A stretch of 64,000 nt of DNA from Aphelocoma coerulescens. Its lineage: Eukaryota; Chordata; Aves; Passeriformes; Corvidae. The DNA lies in the NCBI RefSeq assembly GCF_041296385.1, contig NW_027184064.1, forward strand, positions 1,736,001 to 1,800,000. Direction: 5' to 3'. The number at the start of each line of letters is the position of its first letter. Position 1 is the stretch's first letter. Under the pieces are notes generated by a model. That model did not search any database, was not told the origin of the DNA, and saw only the letters and a list, made by a program, of their open reading frames with translations. Shown piece by piece: positions 14,501 through 27,632 of this stretch. A program made the position numbers and the translations under genes.

Positions 14501-16385
14501 ACTTCAACTCCAAAGAAGTACTAGCTGTCCTCACACCTTCCATGTTTGTGCATTTCTTTTAATGCTCTTCATTAATATTTTCATTTAATAGGTTGGATGA
14601 TTTGATTAGTTGTTTTTGAGAAGTAGACCTGGATCACTTAACAGTGATGACTGGCAGGCTTTTCCTGGGCAGGTGAATGAGGGCTCATTAGAGTAGTCGA
14701 GCTGCATCTACAAGAACTGAGCTTGTTCTTCTGTACTACTATGAACTAAAGGAGTTATTACATTTATTTCCCACAGGTAATTTTCTAATAATTTTCTGAT
14801 TTAATGCACTGTCCTTCCTTGAAACATGTTTTTTATTTTGTTATGCTTCTATCCACTTATTAAAGGTTGTGGGTTTTGTTATTTCATACGCATTCTCACT
14901 CATTGCATTCCATATTCTCTTTCTTACTAGAGAGACCTAAGTCTTGAAGCCCTTTTACTGTTCTTTAATCAAATTTTATATTAAAAATGTTATCATTAAA
15001 ATACAAGAAATATCTGGGTTCTCCTGTATTGCCTTCTTATTGAAATCTGTGCAGTCAAATCTTCCTTATCCCCCAAATTCTCTGCTTGAAGTGATTCTGA
15101 CTACTTCTTACAATGACCAAATATTCTTGATTTAATTTTTATCATGGATCACAGCAGTGTAGCAGCCAGTCAGTTTTTAGATAGTCTCCCAACAAATTTT
15201 GAACCACAAATGTTTATGCAACTTTGATTTTAATAAAACTCTCTTCTTCACTTTCTGTCCTTCATCAAAAAGTGCTGCCCTTTAACACTGATGTTCTAGT
15301 CATGCCTTTTTCCTGATAATTTTGTTGAACAAACAGCAGTTTCAATGAAGTCCTTAACACAAGAAAAATACTTATGCTGTACTCAATGCTGTGCCTCACT
15401 CTTCCTGTCACCTCCTGTCTCTTCTACCATCTATTGGAGAAATGCACAAGAGATGATAGAAAGGGAGGGTCAGGCTCTCAAGCAGTTGCTGGGGCTTTGC
15501 TTGAAGAAGTCCTTCAGCTGGGCATTACTTATGCAGAGACTTGGGACTGGGCTTGGAAGAGTCATAGTTTCTGTCAAGGTAACTGGGGAAAATCGCCATT
15601 GAAGTTGTTCCTCTGTCTAAGCTCCACTGCTCAGATACCTTTTCTGTCTCATGCCTTAAATGAGCTATTGCTGGTGTCCAATTCATCCTTTCAGAGAAAC
15701 GTTGCAGGTGGTAAAGCTAAAAGCAACATATTCCTTGTAAGATGTGATGTAATGTGGTTTGAGAAGATGCTCTTCCACAGAGTAGGTTTAGTTACTTTTC
15801 TTCAAAAAGAAATTCAACTTTCACATGCAAAATAGAGGGAAAATGTGATGTTGTAAAGGGAAGTGATAGCTACAAGGAGGATAAATGTACTTATTTAGGA
15901 GACCAAGGTGCCCAACTAGGTTAGTGATATATAGAAGACTGTATTTTGCAACAGGCAGCCTGAAAAAAAAAAAAGCAAAAGCAGGAGTGAAAGAAGAGAC
16001 AAAAATCCAAGTCTTATTTAGTTAAACTAATGCAAAACTACATTAAGAAATCTTTTATGCTTCTTTTGCTTTATATTATCTTGATTATATAAATTTTGAC
16101 TGTATTTTATCCCATCTGTGGTTTCAAATATACTTTAGCTGAAACTGGTGCAAATTTGAACAGACAGCTTAGAATAATGTAACATTTTTCAGCTGGGCTA
16201 CTTAATTAGCTACATGCCTGCAAGTTTAAGACAGCTCTTCCAGTATATATCCTGCATAACTCCATGAGAAGTCTTAAGAGGGATATTGATTTACAATAGC
16301 AAAGGAAATAATTAATCAGCTTTACTATAGTGGCTAGAAAGAAAAATTCTTAAATATTTGCCACAGTATTTTTTTCAAAACTAGG
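11501..16385. other. AT-rich intergenic DNA, no gene seen
   Basis: No repeat of known type and no convincing exon was found. A 153-residue frame at 15374-15835 has no recognisable domain and overlaps another frame of similar quality. Confidence 0.5.
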
Positions 16386-17291
16386 TGAGAGGGACCAATC
16401 TGATTTTCATTTATGCTTCAACATATGTTATATATGAGGTGAAAAATTGCTATAGGGGCTGTACATGTGGTGGGAGCCCTGTTCCATAGGAGACTTCGCC
16501 TGACAGCCGATCACGGCAGAGAAAGCGTCCACGATTGGGCTGCAAGTGACGGTCCACCCCACCATCTCCTTGTCGGCGGGGCAGATCCCCAGCTGCCCAG
16601 GAAAAAAATGCCCGGGAAATCGGGCTATGGGAGGAGCTTTAGCAGATAAAAGCAGTTAACTGCGACACAACCGGGATTATTTTCTTTGGGTTTCTCGAAG
16701 GGATTAGGGGCTTACCCAGAGGGTCAGCTTGGCCCCCCTTCCTCCTTTGCCTTTTTGTCCCTGTGGTCCTGTTTCCCTGTCCGCACCTGTCCTTGCGCTG
16801 CTTCACCGCTTCCCTGGGGCAGCTCGACGCCACGGCAACCCAGTGCTCCACTATTTCCCCGACGCAGCAGCCGGAGCCTCCCCGCCCCTGCCAACCTGCA
16901 ACTGCTCCACTAGTGCGCCTGTAGCCACGGCAACCTGATTTTCACTGACAGAAGAGACGCGCAGCCTGCTGCTGTTTGGAAATCGCGCCTAGCCCGCCAC
17001 GGCAGCCGCACAGACTCATCGCAGCTTGCAGCACACACGCTCCATCTGCCGACCTGGTGCTAACAGAGCGCCCGGGGTACAGCGGTAATGATCTGTTCCG
17101 GTTTTCTGTTTCTTTCTCCGTCTCTCTTTTCCCCTCTTTGCTGCCTTTTCTCTCCCCCTTCGGTAGGAACACTCATCTTCCTTTATCAGCAGTTCTCAGA
17201 TCTAACATTGCTGTGTTTGCGCCTTATTTTCATCTGAGAAATCTATCAAAATGAATCCTCCCCGACTCCCCATTTACGGCGGGATAGGGCA
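16386..17291 (+). mobile_element. LTR (family shared with 26205-26995)
   Basis: A 906-bp GC-rich segment runs from TGAGAGGGACC to GGGATAGGGCA. It shares its start, internal blocks and end with the LTR at 26205. The flanks CTAGG and GTAGG differ at one of five positions, which may be a decayed target duplication. Pyrimidine-rich tracts and an AGTTCTCAGAT block near the 3' end match the second copy. Overlapping short frames in the GC-rich part are taken as non-coding. Confidence 0.65.
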
Positions 17292-17984
17292 GTAGGAAAT
17301 GTGAAATGCAGCAGAATAAGAAAAATATGTTTGCTGTAATTATTATGTCAGGATCATAATGTGCTCTAAAAAATCAAGTTTAGCAAAAGGAACATTCAAG
17401 AACTGAATGCAACTAAAAATGTGAAATATGGTCAGAGTGGAATGTAGGAGTTCACATCTCATGCATCATCAGCATAGAGCAAACTGATGTTTTATAGCAT
17501 GCACCTTTGCATAGGACTGATTTTGAATGTGCCAAGATATTTTCTTACGCTATTTAGAGCCCTGACTTATCAATACAGTAGACCAAACTAGCACTAGTGG
17601 GAAAATAATGGCTGTTAAAAAGTTTCTGAGCAGCTGCCCAACGTTATGTTCTCAAGGCGCTCACAAAAATACTGCATCAAATCACATCCTCAAAGAAGAA
17701 AAAGCATTTATACACATGAAAGCCTCAGGGATTTATGTAACCAATTTATTTTTTCTGAAAGCCATTTAAAGTAATGATATTATATTTTTTTCTCTTTTGT
17801 GCATGTGTTTAAAGAAATGGTAATTTATGTGAGATAAAAAATATTTAAGTTTTGGTGTGTTGCATCATAGTGTTTTGGATGATGTATTTAATGCATCATT
17901 GATGCAAAACATAGTGTGGTGTCTCTAAATAATAACAACTATTTTTAGGTCTGAAGTGCTTGAATAAAGGTCTACCCAGTACCA
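17292..17984. other. AT-rich spacer, nothing recognised
   Basis: Short AT-rich sequence between an LTR and a CR1 fragment. I see no gene or repeat in it. Confidence 0.5.
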
Positions 17985-18285
17985 CAGAGCTATGGCACAG
18001 TTTGGGTTGGAAGGAACCATAAAACCATCACATTCCAATCCCCCTGCCATGGACAGGAACACCTTCCACTAGACCAGGTTGCTCAGAGCTACGTCCAACC
18101 TGGCCTTGAACATCACCAGGAATGGGGCATCCACAATTTCTCTGGGCAACCTGTGCCAGGGCCTCACCACCCTCACAGGGAAGAATTTCTTCCTAATATC
18201 TAATCTAAACCTACTCTCTGTCAGTTTGAAGCCATTCCCTCTTGTCCTGTCACTCCAGGCTCTTGTAAAACGTTTTTTCACCTGA
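17985..18285 (-). mobile_element. CR1 LINE 3' end
   Basis: On the minus strand this is the CR1 3' untranslated region. On the plus strand it shows 'gtttgggttggaaggaacc', 'aatccccctgccatgg' and 'ctgggcaacctgtgccagg' in reverse CR1 order. It is 5'-truncated and resembles the copy at 30764-31060. Confidence 0.9.
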
Positions 18286-20560
18286 GAAAGAATATTAAAA
18301 AGTGGGGGATTTTAATGTAGTTTTGTGACAGGTTTTGTCTTTGTTCCAGTTCTTATAGAATATAAAAGTAGAGAGTTCCTATTTAGAATTTTTATAGCTG
18401 CAAGTCATACTTTTAAAATGGTTTCTTGGTGAGATTTTTATAACATGGCATGCTGAAGTCTAATGTTTCAAAAGAAATCCCTCATAGGTTTAAGATAATG
18501 AAATTACATCATAATTCAGTAAGAAAGAAACTTTTTCAAAGGGAAAGGCAGCAGTCTGGAAACCTTTAGTATCTTCTCCTAAATCATTACGGAATTATAT
18601 TTAAGCTGTCATGTTTGTTTTACCTGTCTTTATCCTATTCCATGAGTTTTCTCTTTTCTGCCCTTATGATCCTCTCATTGGTAGGGGAGTGAGTGGCTGG
18701 GTGGGGTGGGCTGTCTTCTCTCTGCTTTCCTGTTATGAAAATGGGCTGTTCTTCACAAAGGTGCCCCTTCACAGCCCATTTCTGCTGCCTTTAACCTTCC
18801 TACCTGAAAGCCACCCCTGCACCTTTTCATTAGGTCACAAAATGACTTCTGTTTTTAAAAATAAAGAGTTTGAGCTAACTAAATTTATGACTAATTTCGC
18901 CTTGCTGAGATTTGTTCTCTTATGACCAGGATTACATACTCATGTCATCATTGGAAAAGGTGGAGCCAGCACCATTTCTACTATTCATGTCTTTGACTGT
19001 GTAACATAATTTGTCATGATTTTTTTTTACTCTCCTTGTACTATTCATTTCATTATGCAGTATCTGAGCAGGAACGGTAATCAATCATATTGTCACGTGT
19101 TTTGTACTCAGTGGTATGCAGTGAGAGAATATAAGCTTATGGTAATGTCTTGGTCTAAGGCACTTTGAAAATCAGTGCCGATAGTGAAAGGAGTTTTTGG
19201 GAGGACTTCCATGCAAGACATTTGTTTGATTCTTTTGTAACCTAGTTTGTGCTTTTATATCCCTAAATTGACACAAGACTTCTGTAAAATGGAATAGGTT
19301 TTCAAAATCCATATTTGGGACCTGTTAATAATTCACACCTGAAAATAGAGGCTGATATAGAACTCTAGTTTGCAAAAGATCCCAGAGTGCCTTATATAAT
19401 GGCACTAAGGGATGATTTCACAACTATGCTAGCAAAAGACAATTTAACAGTCGTGACAAGGCAACTAAAAAGGAGAGTACAGAGAATACTTCATGTTTTC
19501 TGAGTTATTTAGTTATTCTTTTTACTGTCACAGTGCATGGAACTGCTACACACTGAAGAAAGTAACTGTAGTACATCACAAAATACCTGATATTTCATGG
19601 AAGTTGTACCCTTATTCATGGTGAGGCCTCTACCTCCCTTTCACAATTAAAAGAGGTTTTATTCAATGAAAGCAGTGTGAAAATGATGTTAAGAAGAAGA
19701 GAAAAAGAAAGATGGGGCATTGTTTGTGAGTTGTGATTTCATTTGGAAATGTTACCTTTACTTAGGACAATAATGTTTGTGGGGTGCCTAAGCAAATGAT
19801 AAAATAATTTTTTGGTTTTAAAACATCACAATACCTTAGTAACATCTTTTTAATATCTTCAAAACATGCATATTCTCTAAAAATCACCCACCTTGATGTT
19901 TATCCTTTATAAACAAATAAAAAGGTTTCAGGGGCATGAGAAAAATAATTATTTTGTAAATACCTTGATGGAAAAGGGCTAGTAGAAACTAACAGTATAT
20001 ATTTTGGGACTATAAACAGTGAGAACAGTGAGGGACTTACTGAGAAAACTTGCAAAGCAATAAAAAATTGCTGTAACTTTTCTACAATTTGAATTTTTAC
20101 TTGAAACTTTTGTACAGCAACTAAAATGTTAATACTCTTTTTGCTAATCATATTTGTATCACATCTAATGGCCTGGTTTTCCATACTCTTTTTATCTGGG
20201 ATCTCTGGGAGGTGGTCAGAGATGGTGTACAAAAACAATAGCAAAGTCAGAATGAGCATCACAAAAGCAATGAATCTATTTAGTGAATGACACTATCAGA
20301 AGTCTCCACTTTTCCTCTCCTCTGCTGGTAATGTGTAGTTCTTTCAAGAGATATTCTGTTTATACTGACAAATAATTTATACAAATACATGAAACCTTTG
20401 ATCAACTAGATACTGGTATATATTGGAAAAATAAAGATAATTTTAATGTTTTCTTGTAGTTGTCATCCTGTCTTAACACCTAAGTAAATTGAGGGAAAAT
20501 GTTATACAGCATTGACATTTTTGTCAAGAATGGAAAATTTTGGGTTGATGATTGTTAGGT
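18286..20560. other. AT-rich intergenic DNA, no gene seen
   Basis: Only short frames without domains. No repeat was recognised. Confidence 0.55.
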
Positions 20561-20566
20561 ACCTAC

Positions 20567-20850
20567 TGTTACAGTGGGGATACTGTAACACGCCTATATC
20601 AAACCAGGAGTCCCGTGGAAAAGAAACATATATACGGACGAATTCTTGCTAGATGTTTCAGAGATGTTTATTTCCCCAGCCGCATGGCCGGGCTCTGCCG
20701 AGGAACTCTACAAGTCAGCACCCGAGCTGCTTTGCCCGCGCAGGGGAACACAAACCAACCAATGGGGAACGAGGCTGAGCAGGGGCAGGGAAACCCCGTG
20801 TCTCCCTCAGGGCTCCCAGGGCTACAGGGCGGGGGGAGGAGACCCCGACA
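20567..20850 (-). mobile_element. Solo LTR of the captured-gene ERV family
   Basis: A 284-bp segment from TGTTACAG to CCCCGACA. Its reverse complement matches the LTRs at 59223-59497 and 61191-61465 over their whole length, including the AAATAAACATCTCTGAAACA block. The flanks ACCTAC (20561-20566) and ACATAC (20851-20856) agree at five of six positions, consistent with a 6-bp duplication that has one mutation. There is no internal ERV sequence beside it. Confidence 0.85.
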
Positions 20851-20856
20851 ACATAC

Positions 20857-23055
20857 AGAGCTAAAGTTCTGCTCCTCAGCTGATTCCTGTGGTACTGATA
20901 ATTTATAACGTTTTATAGAGCTAATTCCTGAAGATTTGTTCCCTAGATAGATATATAGCTAATTACAGCAGCTGCACTTTTCTGCTGGGCAATATTCATG
21001 TCTATTTGTATGTGATTGTGGAGAAAGAGTATTTGACATACCCTGTCAAACTAGGGAAGGATGTGTTTAGGCTGAGGGACAGTTTAGGAAACTGAGAGCA
21101 AAGAGCTTCAGTGCTTGAAAATAAAATAAAATAAAATAAAAAGCCCTAAAATAAAAAGAGAGTGTTATGGGCACAGAGTGTACAGGTTCATGGGGTTATT
21201 TCTCTATATTTTTTGGGTAACACTGCCCCCATAAGGTCCATCTTTTTAACTGTCAAGGGAAAATGTAAAGCACAAGGTCTATAGTAAGCATAAATGCTAA
21301 GTATCAACTGATTTGTGTCCAGTTCTATTTTTAAATAGGCTGTGGGATGTGCTGTGGGATGGTAGTTTGTATGCACTGTAACCAAGAGAACCAGGGTAAA
21401 CCTGTAGTGACTCATGACAGTCTCTTAGAAGAGGAGCTTCAGTAAAGTATTTGTAAGCAATGGAGATAATTCACTGAAAAGATAGTGTTTCATTCACATA
21501 CTGCACTCACATTTCATATATCTGATGCTACCTGGTTATAAACTAGGAGTCACACGGTCAACTTTCTTGGATGCATAATTTGACTTTTATCAATTAATTT
21601 CTTTGACAAAAATGGACAAACAATATTCAAACAGTGGATTCTTTAAATTACTGGGCTCATCCATGAAGGTCCTTACCATGAGTTATAACTGAAACTTCAA
21701 GTCAAGCTTTTCTCTTCTGTGACCTAAATAGCTACCTGTAATTTCAGATTGCCTTTTTTCAAGGCTTTTGTAGTGCCCCTATAGACCACACTTCTATTTC
21801 CTTCCTTCCCTACTGATTGACCTTCACATAATGTAGTTCAATAGAGATTAGAGTTTGCCTGGAGACTCTATTTTGCTATTACTGGTTCCCTTATAAAAGA
21901 ACTCTGTCTTGCTGACGATATTAAATCCCTTGCCACTGATTTCTATCTCAGTTAATGTCTTGTTCCTGATAATAAGATCCCACTCACCTTGCAGGCTGTT
22001 TTTTTGACATGTCAGATTCAAATGACTCCTTGGATTATTATTTACAGATATGCCCTTGTTCAGGTTCAGGGTGATGACTGTAATCTAGTACAAACCTTTA
22101 CTATACAAATGAAGTGAGTTGATAATTGTGCATGTCTTCAATGTCACAGGAATTTTATTCATGAACATAGACATAAATCTTTCATGATTCTCATTAAAGG
22201 CAATAAGATTCATCTTTGCCCTTCTTATTTTTGATTTTTCAGACATTTAACTAGGTGGTAAATGCTTGTCTTGGTCATTCTGTCTTGAGAGTCTCAGTGT
22301 TCTTCTGAGATACTGTACCTTTTCCTTGGAGATTTTCACTTGTGGTTTGTATATCTGCCACTGTGCATGTCACTGTGCTGTGATAGTTCTGCCACAGTAA
22401 GAGTATTTCTGTTTCATCTTGCTCATTACAACCTGCAGCATTGCTGGTCTTCATTTTTATTTTGATTATTCTACTGATTAGGAAATGACATCCTTAGGTG
22501 AGGGAATGATGCTATGAAGATATTGATTATGGTTCATTTTGATTTTCTGTTTCATTGCTTCCATATATGGAGTACTGAGGAAATTTGATAATTTTTTTTT
22601 GGCAATAACACACTGATAATCTGCACAGAATTATGATGCTGTTTGCCAGCTGTACACGTGCAGCAAAATGCTCGTTGTTCCATAGGAATTTGTTCTTTGT
22701 GCTTCACTCTTTTGCTTTTGCCACTCCTGTACGTGGGAAGATCACTGAAGATTTCTGACAAAGACTTTCTCACCTATGCAAAATAAAAGTCAAAAATGTA
22801 ATAGTGATGTACGGAACAATCCCTTAGAAAGAACCTTGAAAAATGTGTTTGTGACTGTTTCAGAAATTCAAAACATATTCCCTAGTTTGTCTAGAAACAC
22901 ATGCTGGGTTTGAATTTTGTAGTTTTTATAAACATTATTAGTTTTATAGACATGATTAAGAAAATACCTTGCATTTTTTAACAGAGGTTATCCTCATAAA
23001 AAGGGCCATAGTTGGAACCCACTTTCTCTGCAATGCTATTTCATATATATACAGC
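20857..23055. other. AT-rich intergenic DNA, no gene seen
   Basis: Includes a short AAAAT-type simple repeat near 21119-21160. No coding signal was found. Confidence 0.55.
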
Positions 23056-23225
23056 TGTGATGGAGTTAACTTCCTCCACAGCAGACTGTACAGTGTTATG
23101 TTTAGGATTTGTGACCCAAAGTGTGGATTACACACCAATGTTCCTCACTCTGCCTCACTCCCTGGGACAAGGCTGTGGAGCAAGAGGTTGGGAAAGGACA
23201 TAACTTGTTTAGCGGGGGGGGGCGG

Positions 23226-23595
23226 TGTGCAGGAGAGGCCAGCCAGAGTCACGATACGAACACTGATACAATTTGAGCATCGTGCTCCCCTTTTATTGTT
23301 CACTTACACCAAGTTATACTTTTTCAAAAGTTCACGCCCCTTTCCCACGAGAAAGCCTCTAAGCAGTGGGAGAGCTGACCAGTGTATACCTTTTCCCAAG
23401 GCTGTTCAAGGCTGCTGGCTAGCAAGTGCCTTGCAAGCCTATCTTCAGCCTGAGGCCCCGTCGGGTACTTCTGCAACAGCCCTGGGATGCCCAAGATCTC
23501 CTGGGGTATCCTATGCCCCTGTTCCACAAGGAATCCCTCTACAAACTTGGACAACGGACCCAGGTGACCAAAGAGATATTCCATGCCAAACATCA
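23226..23595 (-). mobile_element. Nested LTR-like insert
   Basis: GC-richer sequence between the two LTR halves starts TGTGCAGGAGAGG and ends near AACATCACA. CTTTTATTG on the plus strand is a possible polyadenylation signal on the minus strand. I cannot identify the family or a target duplication. Confidence 0.35.
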
Positions 23596-23655
23596 CACAA
23601 TCACAGAATATTCTGAGTTGGAAGGGACCCACAAGGATGATTGAGTCCAGTGGGG
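23596..23655 (-). mobile_element. CR1 3' tail fragment
   Basis: It contains 'tcacagaatattctgagttg' followed by 'gaagggacccacaaggatga', the reverse of a CR1 3' terminus. Only the last 60 bp or so of the element are present. Confidence 0.7.
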
Positions 23656-23908
23656 AGAAGCTGGTCTGGGAGGCAGCTGTTGCTCAGAGACTGGCTGGAT
23701 ATCAGTCTGCTTGTGAGAAATGGTGAGAAATTGTCTTTGCATCACTTCCCCCCGCTTCACCTTTTCTTCAGTCATTGAACAGTTTTTATCTCAGTCAACC
23801 AATTCTCTCATGTTTGCTCTTTCTGTTCTCTCTCTGCTGTCTTACTGGAGGGGCAAATGAGTGAGCAGCTCTGTGGTGCTTAGTAGTTGGCTGGGTCAAC
23901 CTGTCACA

Positions 23909-26044
23909 CTACCCAAAGGTATTCTTCCCAGCTATCCAGCCTAACTAAACGTATGCAATGAAAGGAAAAAAAAAATGTAACTGGGGTTTTAGAAAAATTC
24001 AGTCCTCATTGAATTCAGTCTACTGCCTTGAATTTCAGAGGTAAAATAGTCATTTGTCCATTGCTTATTTTTGAAGTTTAAAATGTCCAACATCAGTTAG
24101 CATTTACTCTTAAGAAAATACTGTCTTACTGGTACCACTTTCTTCTGAAATATCATTGATAGATAAACAAAAAATTTGGTGTCCTAAATAATAGCAGTAA
24201 AAGTAAGAATTGTAGAACTAGTGATTTTAAAGAATCTGATTCACATTTTGCTGACCAATAGCCATATATTTCATTAATTATTTTTCCTTATATTTCCAGA
24301 ATAACGTTTGTTCTCTTTTATTTTTGTGTACAGTTTTAAACTACTTTTAATACACAGTAGCAACATTAACATGATAGAAATATAAGAAATAAAATATCTT
24401 CATTAAGACATATATATGCAGCAATAAATAAAATGGACATAATTTACCTCCTAAGCCTATGTTCAAGCACATATAACTATCTTTTTCAAAAGCACTTGCA
24501 TGGACTGTCTTAGCTACAAGTACAAAGTAATTCTTATTCATTCACCATTTGCCTGAAAATTATTTCATGTACAATTGAGGAAAAACACTTTCAGTTCTTT
24601 TCTACTTAGTGTTTTATGATTTAAAAAACTTTTATTATCTTCTTCATCACAAAGAACTTATGACTAATTGAGATGGACCTTAATCATACTTGTCTCTGAG
24701 TGAATTCTGAACATAGATTATCATGGATAAATTATCAAGTGAAGCATGGCTAGAATGAAATAATAGAAGAAGGTTCTTAGCAGCCAGAATAATTTCAAAA
24801 TATGATAAAGTAGAAGAGAAGCTTAAAGGAAGCTCCATACTATGTCTGTAAACAACTGATTGACTAGTGCTGATGGCAGAATGGAAGAGAATCATTATTT
24901 CCAGCAACAACTGATTTTGAAACATGTATTTTTCATAATTTCAGTAAGAAGATACTACAGAATGTATTGTTTAATGTATGTATTTTTTTTACAGAAAATG
25001 GATTCTACATAAATGAGATGTGAAAAAATTTAGTTTTAAACATAAAATTAAGAAAAGCTGAAAACTGAAAAAAATTGTATGATCTAGGGGTCTCAGAATT
25101 ATTGAAAACCTCCCTGGTAGACCAGACGGTGACTGAAATCTAGAATGAGAGAATCTACAGGTTGTCTTCTAAAAAACCATGGAAACCTATGTAAAGCAAC
25201 TGAAATTAGCCAGGTCAAGTAATTCAAACTTGCCCTCCACTGTTCTGCAAGTTGCAATGTGATCTGGTTCTAGGAAGAATCCAGTAGGAGGGTTAAACAG
25301 TATGAAGAACCAGATACTGCAAGTCAAAATGCAAAATTTAACTTGTGACAAACAAAAAGTCAGAAAATACGAGCAAAACTGACTGTGTAATGCCTTTGTG
25401 CTGACCCAGTGTTGTCACTTCAGAGAAGTCTCTTCTCCATGACAATGTGCTGTTCAATGCCAGAAGCATTTTGTGTGGTGCAGCTGCCCTTCTTTCCTAG
25501 ATGTTATGGATGATCGTTAACAATTCATATTAGCTGAGTAAAACCATGCATAACGATCTTATTAATGGAATTGAATATTTGGTGGTGTTCAGAGATGCCT
25601 TTTGTAGTTGCACACTGTGTTGATCTGCTTGGATTAATGAGTATCACTAATGCAAAGATGGTAGGTTCTGCCTGTTTCTTCCTACGGCTGGAGACAATAC
25701 AATAGAAATTAAACAGATTTATGAAATGGATCTTCCATATAAGATCACTTTTTTTTCAATCTTCCATGTTTCATTTTATTTTTCTTCAGTCACTGCAAAT
25801 TAAACTCTGTAATTTCAGGAGTTTAAGACAAAAAAAAAGGGCTCATTTTAAGAGAACTCTTTTGTTCTGTACCTCCAGTGAGAAATACCAGCTGCTTCCC
25901 ACTTTTGGGAAGCAATTTTTTTTCCCTATATCTTTTCTTTTGACATATCCAACAAAATAGTACTTGAAATGATGCCAAATTGATTTTTGCCTTTTTTCTT
26001 TTCTGTATTCTTTGCATATATATTTGCAGCCTATTAGTGTATTT
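23909..26044. other. AT-rich intergenic DNA, no gene seen
   Basis: No repeat or exon was recognised. Confidence 0.55.
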
Positions 26045-26204
26045 GTAGCTAGTTTTTCCAGTACTTTCCCTAGCTTTTCCCGAGGCGGAAAGACAAAATA
26101 TATTCCAGAGCTCCAAGCCCCAGGGGATACAAGGCCCCTATCCTATCTTGGTTATCCCTGGGAACCAAGGTCAAAATCAGCTCTTTGAGACCCTAAAAAA
26201 GGGG
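26045..26204 (+). mobile_element. 3' end of ERV internal region with polypurine tract
   Basis: Just before the LTR start at 26205 is the purine run AAAAAAGGGG, the expected position of a plus-strand primer. The 150 bp before it are GC-richer than the flanks. This suggests a 3' internal remnant of an otherwise lost provirus. Confidence 0.45.
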
Positions 26205-26995
26205 TGAGAGGGACCAATCTGTTTTTTATTTATGCCTCAACATATGTTATATTCTTCCAAAGGCTGTACATGTGCTGGCAGCCCTGTCCCGGGGAGGGTG
26301 CGCGCCTGGCAGCCAATCAGGGCAGAGAACACTTCCACGAGTGGACTGCAGGTGACCCCCCCTGACTAGCCAGTGGGGCACATGTCGAGATGCCCGGGAA
26401 GCTGGGCTGTGGGAGGAGGCTTAGCACACAAAACCAGTTAACTGCGGCACAAGGAGAGCCATTTGCTTTTGTGTTTTTTGGAGGGAGCTGGAGCTTGCCT
26501 GTAGGGCCAGCTTGGGCCCCCTCCCCCCCTTCGCTTTTTTTCTTCCCTGTGGTTCTGCTTTTCTGCCCATGCTTGCTCCACCCTGCTTCGCCATCTCCGT
26601 GAACCAGTTCATCACCGCCACGAGCTCGTGCTCTGCTGCCTCCCCGACGGAGCTATCGCCGCTTAGGAATTGCCCCCAGCCCGCCACAAGAGCTACACAG
26701 ATGCACCACGGCTCACAACCCACACGCTCCGTCTGCCAAGCTGACGCTGACGGAGAGCCGGGGTCTTGTGGTAACGCTGTCCCTGTCTTCTGTTTCTTTC
26801 CCACTCTCTCTCTTTTTCCTGTTCTGCTCCTTTTTCTATCCCCCTTTAGTAATACTTACCCTTTTCCTATCAATAAATAGTTCTCAGATACAATATTGCC
26901 GCATTTGCACTTCATTTTTGCCTGAGAAATCTATCAAAAGAAATCTATCAAAAGGATCCCTGCCCCCGATTCCCTTTATATAGCAGTACGGGACA
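26205..26995 (+). mobile_element. LTR (family shared with 16386-17291)
   Basis: It starts TGAGAGGGACC and ends ACGGGACA. The order of blocks matches the LTR at 16386: the TTTATGC repeat start, the GC-rich centre, the pyrimidine-rich run, and AGTTCTCAGATACAATATTG near the 3' end. A 14-bp tandem duplication (AAATCTATCAAAAG) lies at about 26928-26955. The preceding polypurine tract implies a 3' LTR. The following 240 bp (to about 27240) look like the tail of another LTR but were not assigned. Confidence 0.6.
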
Positions 26996-27240
26996 AGGGG
27001 GGAGTATTTAGGAGGGGCTTGAACTGGGGGGAAGTTGCTTCACCACTTATGTCTCTAACTGGTGATTTTTGTCAATTATGCTGATTTACTAAACTTACAA
27101 AACTGTGTTCACCCCATGTGGGAGTGGGCATTTTGTGGACATTTTCCATATCTGCCCCTGGTGGCCTCCAATGAAGACCAACCTTTATATTACCTCCTAT
27201 ACTAATATTATCTTGAATGTATGTTGTTCTATTTCCAGGT

Positions 27241-27572
27241 TCATTAAGGCATCAGGAGGAAACCTACAAGAAAGAGGGAGAGAGATTATTTACAAGGGCG
27301 TGTAGTGACAGGACAAGGGAGAATGGCTTCAAACTGACAATAGGTTTAGCTTGGCTATTAGGAAGAAATTCTCTAGTGTGAGAGTGGTGAGGACCTGGTA
27401 CAGGTTGCCCAGAGAAGTTGTGGCTGCCCCATCCATGGAAGTGTTTAAGGCCAAGTTGGATGTAGTTCTGAGCAACCTGGTCTAGCAGAAGGTGTTCCTG
27501 CTCATGGCAGGGGGATTGGAATGAGATTATGTTTATTATCCCTTCCAGCCCAAACCATTTTATGATTGTAAG
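27241..27572 (+). mobile_element. CR1 LINE 3' end
   Basis: It shows the CR1 terminal blocks 'aggaagaaattctctagtgt', 'aggttgcccagagaagttgt' and 'gagcaacctggtctagcaga', and ends in a TTTTATGATTGT tail. 5'-truncated. Confidence 0.9.
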
Positions 27573-27632
27573 AAGTTGTAATGATTTCTGTATTTTTTCC
27601 ATTAATCTGGTAATTTAAAAATACTTTAGGGT

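Larger units (their letters stand above)
23056..23908 (+). mobile_element. Avian ERVL-type LTR split by a nested insertion
   Basis: The left part (23056 to about 23206) starts TGTGATGGAGTTAAC, a widespread songbird LTR start. The right part (about 23656-23908) has the matching end of that LTR type: a 'gactggctggatatcagtc' block, a pyrimidine-rich run, 'tttatctcagtcaacc' and an end in GGGTCAACCTGTCACA. About 450 bp in between do not belong to it. Flanks ACAGC and CTACC do not match. Confidence 0.6.
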
